A stretch of DNA of 20,450 nt from a virus. The DNA lies in IMG/VR virus record IMGVR_UViG_3300040816_000097, positions 1 through 20,450 of that record. One strand, written 5' to 3'. A program made the position numbers and the translations under genes. Under the pieces are notes generated by a model. The model was not told where the DNA came from, did no database searches, and saw only the letters and a program-made list of their open reading frames with translations. Positions within the stretch are counted from its first letter, which is position 1. The number at the start of each line of letters is the position of its first letter. This document shows, piece after piece, positions 5,388 through 11,477 of the stretch.

Positions 5388-7060
5388 AATGACTTCTCCT
5401 TACAAAAATTATACAAATCACTGTATGATTTGCGTTGTTCACTGAGCCAGTTAGTAAAATTTTCATAGTAGGTCTGGCTCTTAAGACCTACATTGTACCA
5501 TGCTAGTTGACAATAGTCAACTAATGCTTTTACAAATTCCATCTTAATCATAAACTCTTTATAAGTTCTGGGTGTACTGAATACACGGAACTCAATGGTA
5601 TGTTTTTTACTTAGATTAAGATTAGAATACTTTGGATAAGCATATAAATCATAGCCATCTTTAATTTTCTTACGAACTCGTAGTGCTGTTCGTAAACTAT
5701 GATCGCAAGGTCTTTGATAGTTATTAGACTCACGCATAGCTATCTTACGTATAAAGTTTTGATTGTCACTGCGATTCATGAAGTCAATGATACGACCTTC
5801 TTGAAGTGGTGACAAAGCATTACGAGATACATGGACATGCATGCCTGTTCTATTTGATACTGTAATGTTGTCGGGCAAATCATCAAGGAATGATTTGTAT
5901 ATGGGTTTGTGAATATCAAACTCAGCGGGACAACTAACTACTTCTACACCATCTCTAAGCGAACCATCTCTCTTCATAAGTGCATGATTCTTAAGCTTAT
6001 TTCCTGTGTAGATTCTAGTCTTACGCATCTTATGAGCGGACTCATACTCAAGTTCTATACCAAAGTAAAGAGGATTTTTCTTGACATTTGTCGCTTTAAA
6101 CTCTAAAGATTCTTCTACGTTAGTACTATAATCTAGTATACGATAATCTCTAGGTGCACAATCAAGACATAAATGTTGATCATTATGCTTAATAATATAC
6201 TCATCAATATGCTCACGATTACAATGGTCACACTCTTTCATAACTACACTATTTCTATCTACATACTCTTCATCAACATAGATTTCGTTAGGTAGTTTAT
6301 AATAATAAGTAGAAGAACTATACGAATCTCTATTAGTATCCATTTCATAACCGTGAGCTTCTGGATCTTCTGATTTAAGTATATGAACTACTCTACCTGA
6401 TAAACAAACCTTTCTAAGTTTTGGTTTTAGTGTAACTATATGTTTGTTAAAATGACAGTGACCGAATAATCCTCTATCTTGTATACCAAACTTATTACAG
6501 ATAGCTTGAGTAGGATTGTCTCTATCATCTGTCATGTCGAGACTATTTACTGCAATACTTAACATAATTGCAGTAGTTCTAGAGTTACTACTAAAGCCTG
6601 ATAGTCTACGATTAAGATGTCCACCAAAGCCACGCTTGATTCTACCATCTTTATAAAAACAATCAAGACCTTTGATACCATAGTATATACCGTCTGCTAT
6701 ACAGGAATCTATACCATAATTTCTGCCATTGTGTCCTCTTACTGTAATGATACCGAGTTCAATGCAGTTATTAGTAAAGATATCATAGATATGAAAGTTC
6801 CATGCATCTGGTTTGTATCTACCTTGATCAGATATACAGAAGGCTCGTCTAAATCTATTATCTTCTTGGTCGTAGAATCCAACAGCATGTTCTAAAGTAT
6901 AAACTATTTGGGATTCGCCTCTATCTAAAGTGCTATTGTATTCCCACTTTTCGTAAAAGCCTATCCTGTTTATTACCTCATAACCTTGCTCTCTGAAATA
7001 ATTAAGCACATCGTGCTTGCTTATTTGAGTAGCAAGATCATGCATTACTATAGGTTTCAT
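5378..7060 (-). CDS. COOH-NH2 amidoligase (Amidoligase_2-like) with zinc ribbon
   Basis: 560 aa. Seen: about 250 N-terminal residues without a recognised motif, a zinc ribbon C277-x2-C280/C298-x2-C301, then a glutamine-synthetase/glutamate-cysteine-ligase-fold domain. That domain shows YFGIELEYE (332-340), MKRDGSLRDGVEVVSCP (362-378), MHVHVS (407-412) and TIEFRVFSTP (488-497). Known: the glutamates and histidines in these motifs bind the metals and ATP used to activate a carboxylate and form an amide or peptide bond. The substrate cannot be read from sequence; a cell-envelope peptide, a protein side chain or a small molecule are all possible. It starts ATG 7060 with TAGGAG upstream. The next gene, overlapping by 10 nt, is its amidotransferase partner. 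This is the largest early gene in the window, hence a real investment by the phage. Confidence 0.85.
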   Translation of the reverse strand: MKPIVMHDLATQISKHDVLNYFREQGYEVINRIGFYEKWEYNSTLDRGESQIVYTLEHAVGFYDQEDNRFRRAFCISDQGRYKPDAWNFHIYDIFTNNCIELGIITVRGHNGRNYGIDSCIADGIYYGIKGLDCFYKDGRIKRGFGGHLNRRLSGFSSNSRTTAIMLSIAVNSLDMTDDRDNPTQAICNKFGIQDRGLFGHCHFNKHIVTLKPKLRKVCLSGRVVHILKSEDPEAHGYEMDTNRDSYSSSTYYYKLPNEIYVDEEYVDRNSVVMKECDHCNREHIDEYIIKHNDQHLCLDCAPRDYRILDYSTNVEESLEFKATNVKKNPLYFGIELEYESAHKMRKTRIYTGNKLKNHALMKRDGSLRDGVEVVSCPAEFDIHKPIYKSFLDDLPDNITVSNRTGMHVHVSRNALSPLQEGRIIDFMNRSDNQNFIRKIAMRESNNYQRPCDHSLRTALRVRKKIKDGYDLYAYPKYSNLNLSKKHTIEFRVFSTPRTYKEFMIKMEFVKALVDYCQLAWYNVGLKSQTYYENFTNWLSEQRKSYSDLYNFCKEKSLCA

Positions 7061-7108
7061 GTTGACTTCTCCTATTGATTACAAAATACACCCTCACTTT
7101 ATCCATGA

Positions 7109-7137
7109 GGATGCCCTTCGCCCCCGTAGGGGCATCC
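7109..7137. repeat. GC-rich hairpin with two alternative folds in the accessory operon
   Basis: GGATGCCC (7109-7116) pairs with GGGCATCC (7130-7137). On the minus-strand RNA an inner, competing hairpin GCCCC-UACG-GGGGC (7133-7120) carries a very stable UNCG-type tetraloop. It sits between a small membrane-protein gene and the amidoligase start, in DNA that is otherwise very AT-rich. No U-run follows on the minus strand, so mRNA processing, stability or attenuation is more likely than plain termination. Confidence 0.55.
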
Positions 7138-7144
7138 GAATTTA

Positions 7145-7264
7145 TTATATACCAAGATGTTTATCATCCTCTTCTTTTTGATCTATTTTGTTTTGAGATG
7201 TTCCTCTAAACAATAAGTATATAATACCCACTGTTACCAAGATTAATAACTCTTGATCTGTCAT
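7145..7264 (-). CDS. Small single-span membrane protein (39 aa)
   Basis: Starts ATG 7264 behind AAGGAGAAATAAG. Seen: MTDQELLILVTVGIIYLLF, one membrane segment at about residues 5-19, then a charged tail with DQKEEDDKH. The layout, a short outside end and a polar cytoplasmic tail, is that of small phage membrane proteins of unknown role. Upstream and downstream genes are in the same direction with short gaps. No family recognised. Confidence 0.65.
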   Translation of the reverse strand: MTDQELLILVTVGIIYLLFRGTSQNKIDQKEEDDKHLGI

Positions 7265-7279
7265 CTTATTTCTCCTTAA

Positions 7280-7486
7280 TTAAAATGGCTTACCATCAAC
7301 AGAACTTATATCAATGATATGCCTATCTTGACTACACACTTCAACCTTATTATCTCGATCATAATACGGTTGAAAATCCTCGAAGATACGCTCAGCTTGT
7401 TGCTGATCGTTTGCTCTAACCACATACTTCTTCATGGTCTCTTCACGAACAAGCAATTCAAAATATTTATCTTTACTTTGACTCAT
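7280..7486 (-). CDS. Hypothetical 68-aa soluble protein
   Basis: Starts ATG 7486 behind AAGGAG. Seen: a first half ELLVREETMKKYVVRANDQQQ, which looks like a beta strand followed by a helix (QQAERIFEDF), then a polar half with one Cys. The strand-helix pattern YVVRANDQQQAERI resembles small phage/plasmid proteins of the DpnD/PcfM kind, but the match is too weak to name it. Its start overlaps the end of the upstream membrane-protein gene by 14 nt. Confidence 0.7.
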   Translation of the reverse strand: MSQSKDKYFELLVREETMKKYVVRANDQQQAERIFEDFQPYYDRDNKVEVCSQDRHIIDISSVDGKPF

Positions 7487-7631
7487 TAGATTTCTCCTTA
7501 CAATTTATTTGTTCTTGTATAATGAAGGCTATCTTGTTATGTAGTTCATGGATCTTTACATCCATGTACACATAAACCATCATAGCAATAAATAACCCAC
7601 ACACTAATCCTAATATGAAAAGCATTATCAT
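7473..7631 (-). CDS. Small single-span membrane protein (52 aa)
   Basis: Starts ATG 7631 with AAGGAG 7 nt upstream; its ATG overlaps the stop of the preceding gene (ATGA). Seen: MIMLFILGLVCGLFIAMMVY, a long hydrophobic segment at residues 1-22, then KIHELHNKIAFIIQEQ, an amphipathic helix, and a polar end. It resembles a signal anchor with a short coiled-coil-like tail. No family recognised; could be a small membrane effector or holin-like peptide. Confidence 0.65.
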   Translation of the reverse strand: MIMLFILGLVCGLFIAMMVYVYMDVKIHELHNKIAFIIQEQINCKEKSNESK

Positions 7632-7780
7632 CTGTGTCTCCTTAATAAATCTATCCTATGTTCTAAAACATTCCTGTCTAGATTGACTCGACTAGGTGCA
7701 GGAAACCTATTAAAGTAACTATACCATACTACACAATAGACTTCAAGTAGTGTATCGTAATTATATTTATTTAGATTCAT
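7628..7780 (-). CDS. Hypothetical 50-aa protein
   Basis: Starts ATG 7780, 14 nt inside the upstream 110-aa gene, and ends with a 4-nt overlap (ATGA) with the next gene. Seen: aromatic N-terminal half (LLEVYCVVWYSYFNRFP) and a basic end HRIDLLRRHR. Not hydrophobic enough for a clear membrane span. No family recognised; tight coupling on both sides is the main evidence that it is expressed. Confidence 0.55.
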   Translation of the reverse strand: MNLNKYNYDTLLEVYCVVWYSYFNRFPAPSRVNLDRNVLEHRIDLLRRHR

Positions 7781-8099
7781 AATTCCATACTCCAGGTATT
7801 AATTTTTTATATAGCTTGACAACTCCCAGTGTTTGTGCTAACTCTTTGGCTTGTCTAGCTTGTTGTCTTTGCATATCTTTATAATACTTTTTTACCTCGA
7901 CAAGATTAGGTTGCCGATGCACTGGCTCATTGTTTGCCTTGTCTTGTCTATCTATTGTATCATATAACCACTTAATATAGTCTATCTTGCTTTCTTTGAC
8001 ATACTCTTTGAACCTCCATCCCTCTTCAAATAGTTCATCTGTAAGTTCTTCTACTATATCTTGAAGTTTACTAACTTTGTGTTCTATCTTGACTAGCAT
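7767..8099 (-). CDS. Hypothetical 110-aa helical protein
   Basis: Starts ATG 8099 with AAAGGT upstream. Seen: charged, largely helical sequence with heptad-like stretches (KVSKLQDIVEELTDELFEEG; KDMQRQQARQAKELAQTLG), no Cys pairs, no membrane span. A coiled-coil protein is likely. First gene after a terminator at 8146-8167, so it either has a weak promoter of its own or depends on read-through. Function unknown. Confidence 0.7.
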   Translation of the reverse strand: MLVKIEHKVSKLQDIVEELTDELFEEGWRFKEYVKESKIDYIKWLYDTIDRQDKANNEPVHRQPNLVEVKKYYKDMQRQQARQAKELAQTLGVVKLYKKLIPGVWNYESK

Positions 8100-8145
8100 A
8101 ATATTCTACCTTTCCAGTGAGTGTATCACTTTTGTTGAGACAAAT

Positions 8146-8167
8146 AAAAAGGAGCCGAAGCCCCTTT
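8146..8167 (-). terminator. Intrinsic terminator with UUCG tetraloop
   Basis: On the minus strand AAAGGGGC-UUCG-GCUCCUUU followed by UU (8167 to 8146): an 8-bp stem with one G-U pair, UUCG loop and a run of U. It lies 3 nt after the stop of the 95-aa gene and would end that gene's transcript. Confidence 0.85.
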
Positions 8168-8170
8168 CTA

Positions 8171-8458
8171 TTATGAAACATAACCAGCATCTGCTGATGT
8201 TGATTCATTTGGAAGAGTTATCTCTTCAGGACCTGAGTTTTGTTGACGCTCCCAGCTCTTTTTACGGATGTCACGAAGTTCGTGGATTTGATCCGCAGAG
8301 CCTTCTACTATCTCTCGTTGATCTGGGGCACTACGACCAATCTTAGAAGCAGCGAGGTCAAGAGCGAACTCAGCGATATACAAAAGTGATCCAACAGGTT
8401 GACCGTTGGTCATTTCATATAATTTTGTTTGAAAAGGACTGTATTTTTTTTCAGCCAT
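8171..8458 (-). CDS. Hypothetical 95-aa early protein
   Basis: Starts ATG 8458 with AAGGAG 8 nt upstream. Seen: a mostly helical N-terminal two thirds (SLLYIAEFALDLAASKIG), a charged middle HELRDIRKKSWERQQ, and a Ser/Glu-rich tail ending AGYVS. No catalytic motif, signal peptide or membrane span. It is the first gene leftward from the central interval, has its own probable promoter and dyad operator (8479-8510) and its own terminator (8146-8167), so it is probably expressed alone and early. Family not recognised. Confidence 0.75.
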   Translation of the reverse strand: MAEKKYSPFQTKLYEMTNGQPVGSLLYIAEFALDLAASKIGRSAPDQREIVEGSADQIHELRDIRKKSWERQQNSGPEEITLPNESTSADAGYVS

Positions 8459-8478
8459 GATTGTATCTCCTTAAAAAA

Positions 8479-8510
8479 TTGTGCGAAATTGCACAATAAT
8501 AGTTATACCA
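8479..8510 (-). promoter_or_regulatory. Extended -10 promoter with operator-like dyad
   Basis: On the minus strand TGG-TATAAC (8510-8502) is an extended -10; no good -35 is seen. The expected start is near 8495. Exactly there lies TTGTGC-N6-GCACAA (8479-8496), a perfect 6-bp-arm dyad in the classic position for a repressor. The half-site TTGTGCGA recurs at 8620-8627. Confidence 0.5.
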
Positions 8511-8522
8511 TAATCAAGGATG

Positions 8523-8582
8523 TTTTTGGTGATTAGTTATTCTTATCATCGTTTTTGTGATAAGAAAAAGTAATCCCAAAAA
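8523..8582. repeat. Long imperfect inverted repeat (23 bp, 9-nt loop)
   Basis: Left arm 8523-8548 and right arm 8558-8582. Pairing blocks are TTTTTGG/CCAAAAA, GATTA/TAATC, TT/AA and TTCTTATCA/TGATAAGAA, giving 23 pairs with one bulge (8530) and two mismatches, around a 9-nt loop TCGTTTTTG. It lies upstream of the leftward promoter, outside any gene. Confidence 0.8.
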
Positions 8583-8704
8583 TGGCCTGATTGTGGTAAA
8601 CGTTATTATTGTAGTAATTTTGTGCGATTATTTAAGGTGATAACAAGCATGAGTTGAAAGGAAATATAGTTCTATTCGAACTAAAAATTATAATGAAATG
8701 ATCA

Positions 8705-8809
8705 ATGGTTAAGATGTTGGTAATCAATTTTAGTATATTGATGATGTTTGCCTTGGCTGAAGATGATTCAAGATTGGTTCTTGTGCTTCAGATTAATGAG
8801 AGTAGTTGA
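8705..8809 (+). CDS. Doubtful 34-aa secreted/membrane peptide ORF
   Basis: Starts MVKMLVINFSILMMFALAED: a Lys then a hydrophobic stretch and an ALA-E junction like a signal-peptide cleavage site, followed by a short polar end (ends INESS). No convincing ribosome binding site and no clear promoter. Could be a real tiny exported peptide, part of a decayed gene, or chance. Confidence 0.2.
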   Translation: MVKMLVINFSILMMFALAEDDSRLVLVLQINESS

Positions 8810-8814
8810 AGTGA

Positions 8815-8958
8815 TGTGCGAGAACAAAGACTCGATACTTCTGTGGCGTCTGTGAAAAGATTGTCTGGGACTTCGACGAAACTAGGTTATGAAGTGTTAC
8901 TCAGACACATGAATCAGCATTAGTAGAAGCTTTATACCCCATAATAGAAAGGAGATGA
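8815..8958 (+). pseudogene. Possible decayed small zinc-ribbon ORF with in-frame TGA
   Basis: One plus-strand frame reads TRYFCGVCEKIVWDFDETRL, a TGA at 8890-8892, then SVTQTHESALVEALYPIIE and a final stop. The C-x2-C and the protein-like composition on both sides of the TGA suggest a former coding sequence. There is no start codon or ribosome binding site in frame, and several stops lie upstream. Confidence 0.25.
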
Positions 8959-9165
8959 GGATACTTATTAGGTGGTCGATATAAAAGTTATATACTCACA
9001 TTACCCCCATTAACTTTTCTTAATATAAACAATGATTTATATGTGTAGCACTGTTATAAATTGTAATACAAGTTACAAATAAGATATGTCCTATTTTGCT
9101 AAACAATCTCTTCTAGGGACCAGGGGGATACCTACCCACCTGTCATTAATTGCATAGTAACTAAA

Positions 9166-9184
9166 AAATTTCTCAGAGAAATTT
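9166..9184. repeat. 19-bp palindrome
   Basis: AAATTTCTC (9166-9174), one central A, GAGAAATTT (9176-9184): 9-bp perfect arms. Size and symmetry suit a dimeric protein-binding site; the loop is too short for an RNA hairpin without opening the centre. Confidence 0.6.
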
Positions 9185-9311
9185 CTAACATCAAGGGAAC
9201 TAATAACTTGCTCAGGGTCGTTAGACCCCTCGCATAGCTTGCTACTAAGGGGTAGTGTCTTATATTCTGTTTAGAGTGGGGTAATGATAAGTTTTTTAAA
9301 TCAAAAGTCTA

Positions 9312-9340
9312 TTGACTTTTATTTAAAAATATGATAAAAT
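9312..9340 (+). promoter_or_regulatory. Sigma70-like promoter upstream of a terminator
   Basis: TTGACT (9312-9317), 17-nt spacer, TAAAAT (9335-9340). The predicted start near 9347 is only about 50 nt before the end of the terminator hairpin at 9365-9396, so any product is a very short RNA. Confidence 0.6.
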
Positions 9341-9364
9341 ATTTGTAATTATTAATTATTAATT

Positions 9365-9396
9365 AAAAAAAGTTTCCTTTGGGGGAAACTTTTTAA
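9365..9396. terminator. Bidirectional intrinsic terminator
   Basis: AAAAAGTTTCC (9367-9377), loop TTTGGG, GGAAACTTTTT (9384-9394). The 7-bp G/C-containing core AGTTTCC/GGAAACT is flanked by an A-run and a T-run, so it works in both directions. It isolates the late promoter at 9443 from upstream transcription. Confidence 0.85.
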
Positions 9397-9442
9397 TTAT
9401 GTAATTATTTAATTATGTAGACTAAAATAAATAAATATCTTC

Positions 9443-9471
9443 TTGACAAAGACTATATTTTATGATATAAT
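9443..9471 (+). promoter_or_regulatory. Consensus extended -10 sigma70 promoter of the late block
   Basis: TTGACA (9443-9448), 17-nt spacer ending TGA, TATAAT (9466-9471): a perfect -35, perfect -10, ideal spacing and an extended TGn. Predicted start near 9478; the leader to ATG 9500 is about 20 nt with only a weak ribosome binding site. It is among the strongest promoters possible for host RNA polymerase and precedes all virion genes. Confidence 0.9.
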
Positions 9472-9499
9472 AATTATGTAAAGCGTATAATTATATCTT

Positions 9500-10045
9500 A
9501 TGAAAACATTTAATAGTCTCAACTTAAAAGACGACTTAGGTCGTTATCGCACTCAATCCCTTTTCTGGGAACTAAGGCATGGGGTGGATACTAACAAGTA
9601 TCCCCCTGTCTTTACGACCAAGGATGAGGATATAGAACGTGATGGTGTTAAGTATGTTTCTATGAAGAAACTATACATGGCATATGATCACATTCCAGGA
9701 TATGAATACGAGTTTGCTATGGAGGTTCTAGGATCATGGGATCACTGGAATAAATTAGCTAACGACACAATACCAGACATCAAGAACATGATACAGGGTT
9801 GGAGAGATGAATTAGATATTCGTCTGAAAGCTCATGGACTTAAAGCTTTGATACACGCATCTAGAGATAACGATGCGAAGGGAGTACAAGCTTCTAAGTA
9901 TCTCGTAGAGAAAGGATATATTCAGAAGAGGGGTAGACCTTCTAAAGAAGAAGTAGATAGAGAACTTAAAGCCAATACTAAACTTAAAAAAGAATTTGAA
10001 TCAGACCTTGAACGTATAGGTCTTAAAGTCGTAGGAGACAAATAG
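9500..10045 (+). CDS. Probable small terminase subunit / DNA-binding packaging protein
   Basis: 181 aa, first gene of the rightward late block. Seen: a mixed N-terminal half (FWELRHGVDTNKYPP; SMKKLYMAYDHIPGYEYEFA), then a helical segment IRLKAHGLKALIHASRD with a following KYLVEKGYIQKRGRPSKEEV. That last piece joins a helix and a basic GRPSKEEV arm as in many phage small-terminase or packaging proteins; the end is a charged coiled coil. Role: recognise viral DNA and load it on the large terminase. The assignment rests on this C-terminal signature and position, and is uncertain because terminase large lies 7 kb away. It ends at the G that starts the next gene (TAGTG). Confidence 0.5.
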   Translation: MKTFNSLNLKDDLGRYRTQSLFWELRHGVDTNKYPPVFTTKDEDIERDGVKYVSMKKLYMAYDHIPGYEYEFAMEVLGSWDHWNKLANDTIPDIKNMIQGWRDELDIRLKAHGLKALIHASRDNDAKGVQASKYLVEKGYIQKRGRPSKEEVDRELKANTKLKKEFESDLERIGLKVVGDK

Positions 10046-10389
10046 TGGCAAAGTTATCACTTAGTAATATAGAGTCAGGTTATGCCTCAATCTCATTATT
10101 GAACGCTTCATTTGATACTATTGAAAATGAATTTCAAAATAAAGTTTTATATCGAGATAATCCAACTGGTGAGCCTAACTCCATGGAAAATAATCTGGAT
10201 TTAAATGGTAATGACATTTTAAATGTAGGTGATATAGACGTAACAAGCTTTAGAGTAAATGGAGTTGACTATGTAGCTTCTATGAATACTATTTACAATA
10301 ATTATCAAAGTATCACGCAGAAGGTTACGATAAGTACAGCATCTCCTTCAGGAGGCTCTGATGGTGATATTTGGTTTAAAATAACTTAA
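10045..10389 (+). CDS. Tail-fibre-like virion protein (114 aa)
   Basis: Starts with GTG at 10045, overlapping the previous stop by one base, with AGGAG upstream. Seen: LSLSNIESGYASISLLNASFD with a following helix, then NNLDLNGNDILNVGDIDV, a beta-repeat typical of trimeric phage tail fibres, and a terminal SGGSDGDIWFKI, seen at fibre domain ends. Known: such N-terminal modules join fibres to the podoviral tail. At 114 aa it is much shorter than a full fibre, so it may be an adaptor or one piece of a fibre split over several genes. Confidence 0.7.
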   Translation: MAKLSLSNIESGYASISLLNASFDTIENEFQNKVLYRDNPTGEPNSMENNLDLNGNDILNVGDIDVTSFRVNGVDYVASMNTIYNNYQSITQKVTISTASPSGGSDGDIWFKIT

Positions 10390-10401
10390 CAGGAGAAATA
10401 A

Positions 10402-10794
10402 ATGGCAGCTTTATCAGATCACGCAGAGAATCTATTGCTTAATTGGTTAATGACAACAGACTCTGTTACACGTCCAACAGCATGGTATATTGGTTTATAT
10501 ACAGCAGCACCTAGTGATTCAGGTGGTGGTACAGAAGTATCAGGTAATGGATATTCTAGACAATCAGCTACATGGAATACAGCATCAGGTACTGGTGGTA
10601 CAACCGACAATACAGCTAATATTACATTTACTGCTAGTGGTGGTGGTTGGGGTACAATTACTCATATTGGTATTCATGATGCCTCATCAGGTGGTAACTT
10701 GTTATGGCATGGTGCTATGTCAGCATCTAAAACTATTGCAGACGGAGACACACTTCAGTTCAACACTGGCAATATTGACTTAACACTAGCTTAA
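10402..10794 (+). CDS. Virion structural protein (GGGTEVSG family, 130 aa)
   Basis: Starts ATG 10402 with AGGAG upstream. Seen: a short N-terminal helix LSDHAENLLLNWLM, then beta-rich sequence with WYIGLYTAAP, SDSGGGTEVSGNGYSRQSA and HIGIHDASSGGNLLWHGAM. This module recurs in many phage tail and fibre regions as a small stand-alone structural protein. Role in the particle (tail decoration, fibre or appendage) is not fixed by sequence. It follows another fibre-like gene by 12 nt and is in the same transcript. Confidence 0.7.
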   Translation: MAALSDHAENLLLNWLMTTDSVTRPTAWYIGLYTAAPSDSGGGTEVSGNGYSRQSATWNTASGTGGTTDNTANITFTASGGGWGTITHIGIHDASSGGNLLWHGAMSASKTIADGDTLQFNTGNIDLTLA

Positions 10795-10802
10795 GGAAAT
10801 AA

Positions 10803-11474
10803 ATGGCTAACGGGTATCGAATATCGGAAAGTGGTGACTTTCGTATTGCCGAGAATGGTGATTCTCGATTAACCGAAGGCTTTAATATAGTAGAGATAAC
10901 TCTCTCTGCTACAGGCAGTGTTGCAAGTGTAAGTGGTTTAATAACAGAAGGATCTGCAGATTTATCAGCTACAGGTTCTAAAGTAGTAGCAGGAGCAGGA
11001 ACTTTAGTAGGTATCGTAGATATAAATGCTTCTACTACATTAACATCAGAATCTATAATTATAAGTTTAGCAGAATCTGCATTAACAGCATCAGGAACAC
11101 AAAGTGTTAATGGTAGGCGAATTAGATATGCAATATCACCTTTAAGTGCTATTGGTTCACAAGTAGCTGCAGCAGAAAAAACTTTATTTGGTAAATTCTT
11201 AAATGGTGCTGTAGAAAATACTCGTATTTTAGAAAATGGAGATACTAGACATACTGAAGCAGGTGATACTAGAACAGCTACTAATATTTTTGGTAATGCA
11301 GGTGAAGGTTCTATTTTAGTTTCTGCAGATAAAACATTGTTTACAAGTCAACCTTATTATAATGATGAAGATACTTGGAAAACATTTGTTCCTTATGTTA
11401 AACATAATGGAGCATGGATAACAAATATTAAAATTTACAAACACACTAACGGAGCTTGGAAGAGGAGTTATTAA
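10803..11474 (+). CDS. Virion/tail-fibre protein with ENGD-R repeats (223 aa)
   Basis: Seen: an N-terminal repeat YRISESGDFRIAENGDSRLT (5-24), echoed in the middle as TRILENGDTRHTEAGDTRTA (140-159); between them, three repeats around LSATGS separated by about 25-30 residues (A/S/T-rich beta). The C-terminus has YVKHNGAWITNIKIYKHTNG, a tandem H/T-NGAW element that ends many podoviral structural proteins. It is a fibrous or appendage protein. Starts ATG 10803 behind AAGGAAA. The duplicated ENGD-R element suggests internal duplication. Confidence 0.7.
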   Translation: MANGYRISESGDFRIAENGDSRLTEGFNIVEITLSATGSVASVSGLITEGSADLSATGSKVVAGAGTLVGIVDINASTTLTSESIIISLAESALTASGTQSVNGRRIRYAISPLSAIGSQVAAAEKTLFGKFLNGAVENTRILENGDTRHTEAGDTRTATNIFGNAGEGSILVSADKTLFTSQPYYNDEDTWKTFVPYVKHNGAWITNIKIYKHTNGAWKRSY

Positions 11475-11477
11475 ACT

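Larger units (their letters stand above)
8459..9499. other. Central gene-poor interval between the divergent blocks
   Basis: About 1 kb with no confident gene on either strand. Contents: leftward promoter/operator (8479-8510), a 23-bp imperfect hairpin (8523-8582), a small hairpin TAGTTC/GAACTA (8667-8683), two doubtful short ORFs (8705-8958), a structured stretch with competing hairpins (9121-9253), a palindrome (9166-9184), two rightward promoters (9312-9340, 9443-9471) and a bidirectional terminator (9365-9396). Divergent transcription with AT-rich flanks and strong secondary structure would fit a replication origin or a regulatory RNA locus; neither is shown. Confidence 0.6.

Noticed and set aside
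8667-8683. TAGTTC/GAACTA hairpin as a tRNA T-arm
   Set aside because: Loop length and bases do not fit a T-loop, and no acceptor, D or anticodon arms can be drawn around it. No tRNA was found in the window.
8945-8975. AAAGGAG followed by ATG at 8955 as a small gene start
   Set aside because: The ATG is directly adjacent to the ribosome binding site, too close for initiation, and the frame is nine codons long.
10419-10783. Open frames on both strands inside the 130-aa virion gene
   Set aside because: Shadows of a gene with repetitive GGT/ACA codons; composition is not protein-like and no ribosome binding sites precede them.
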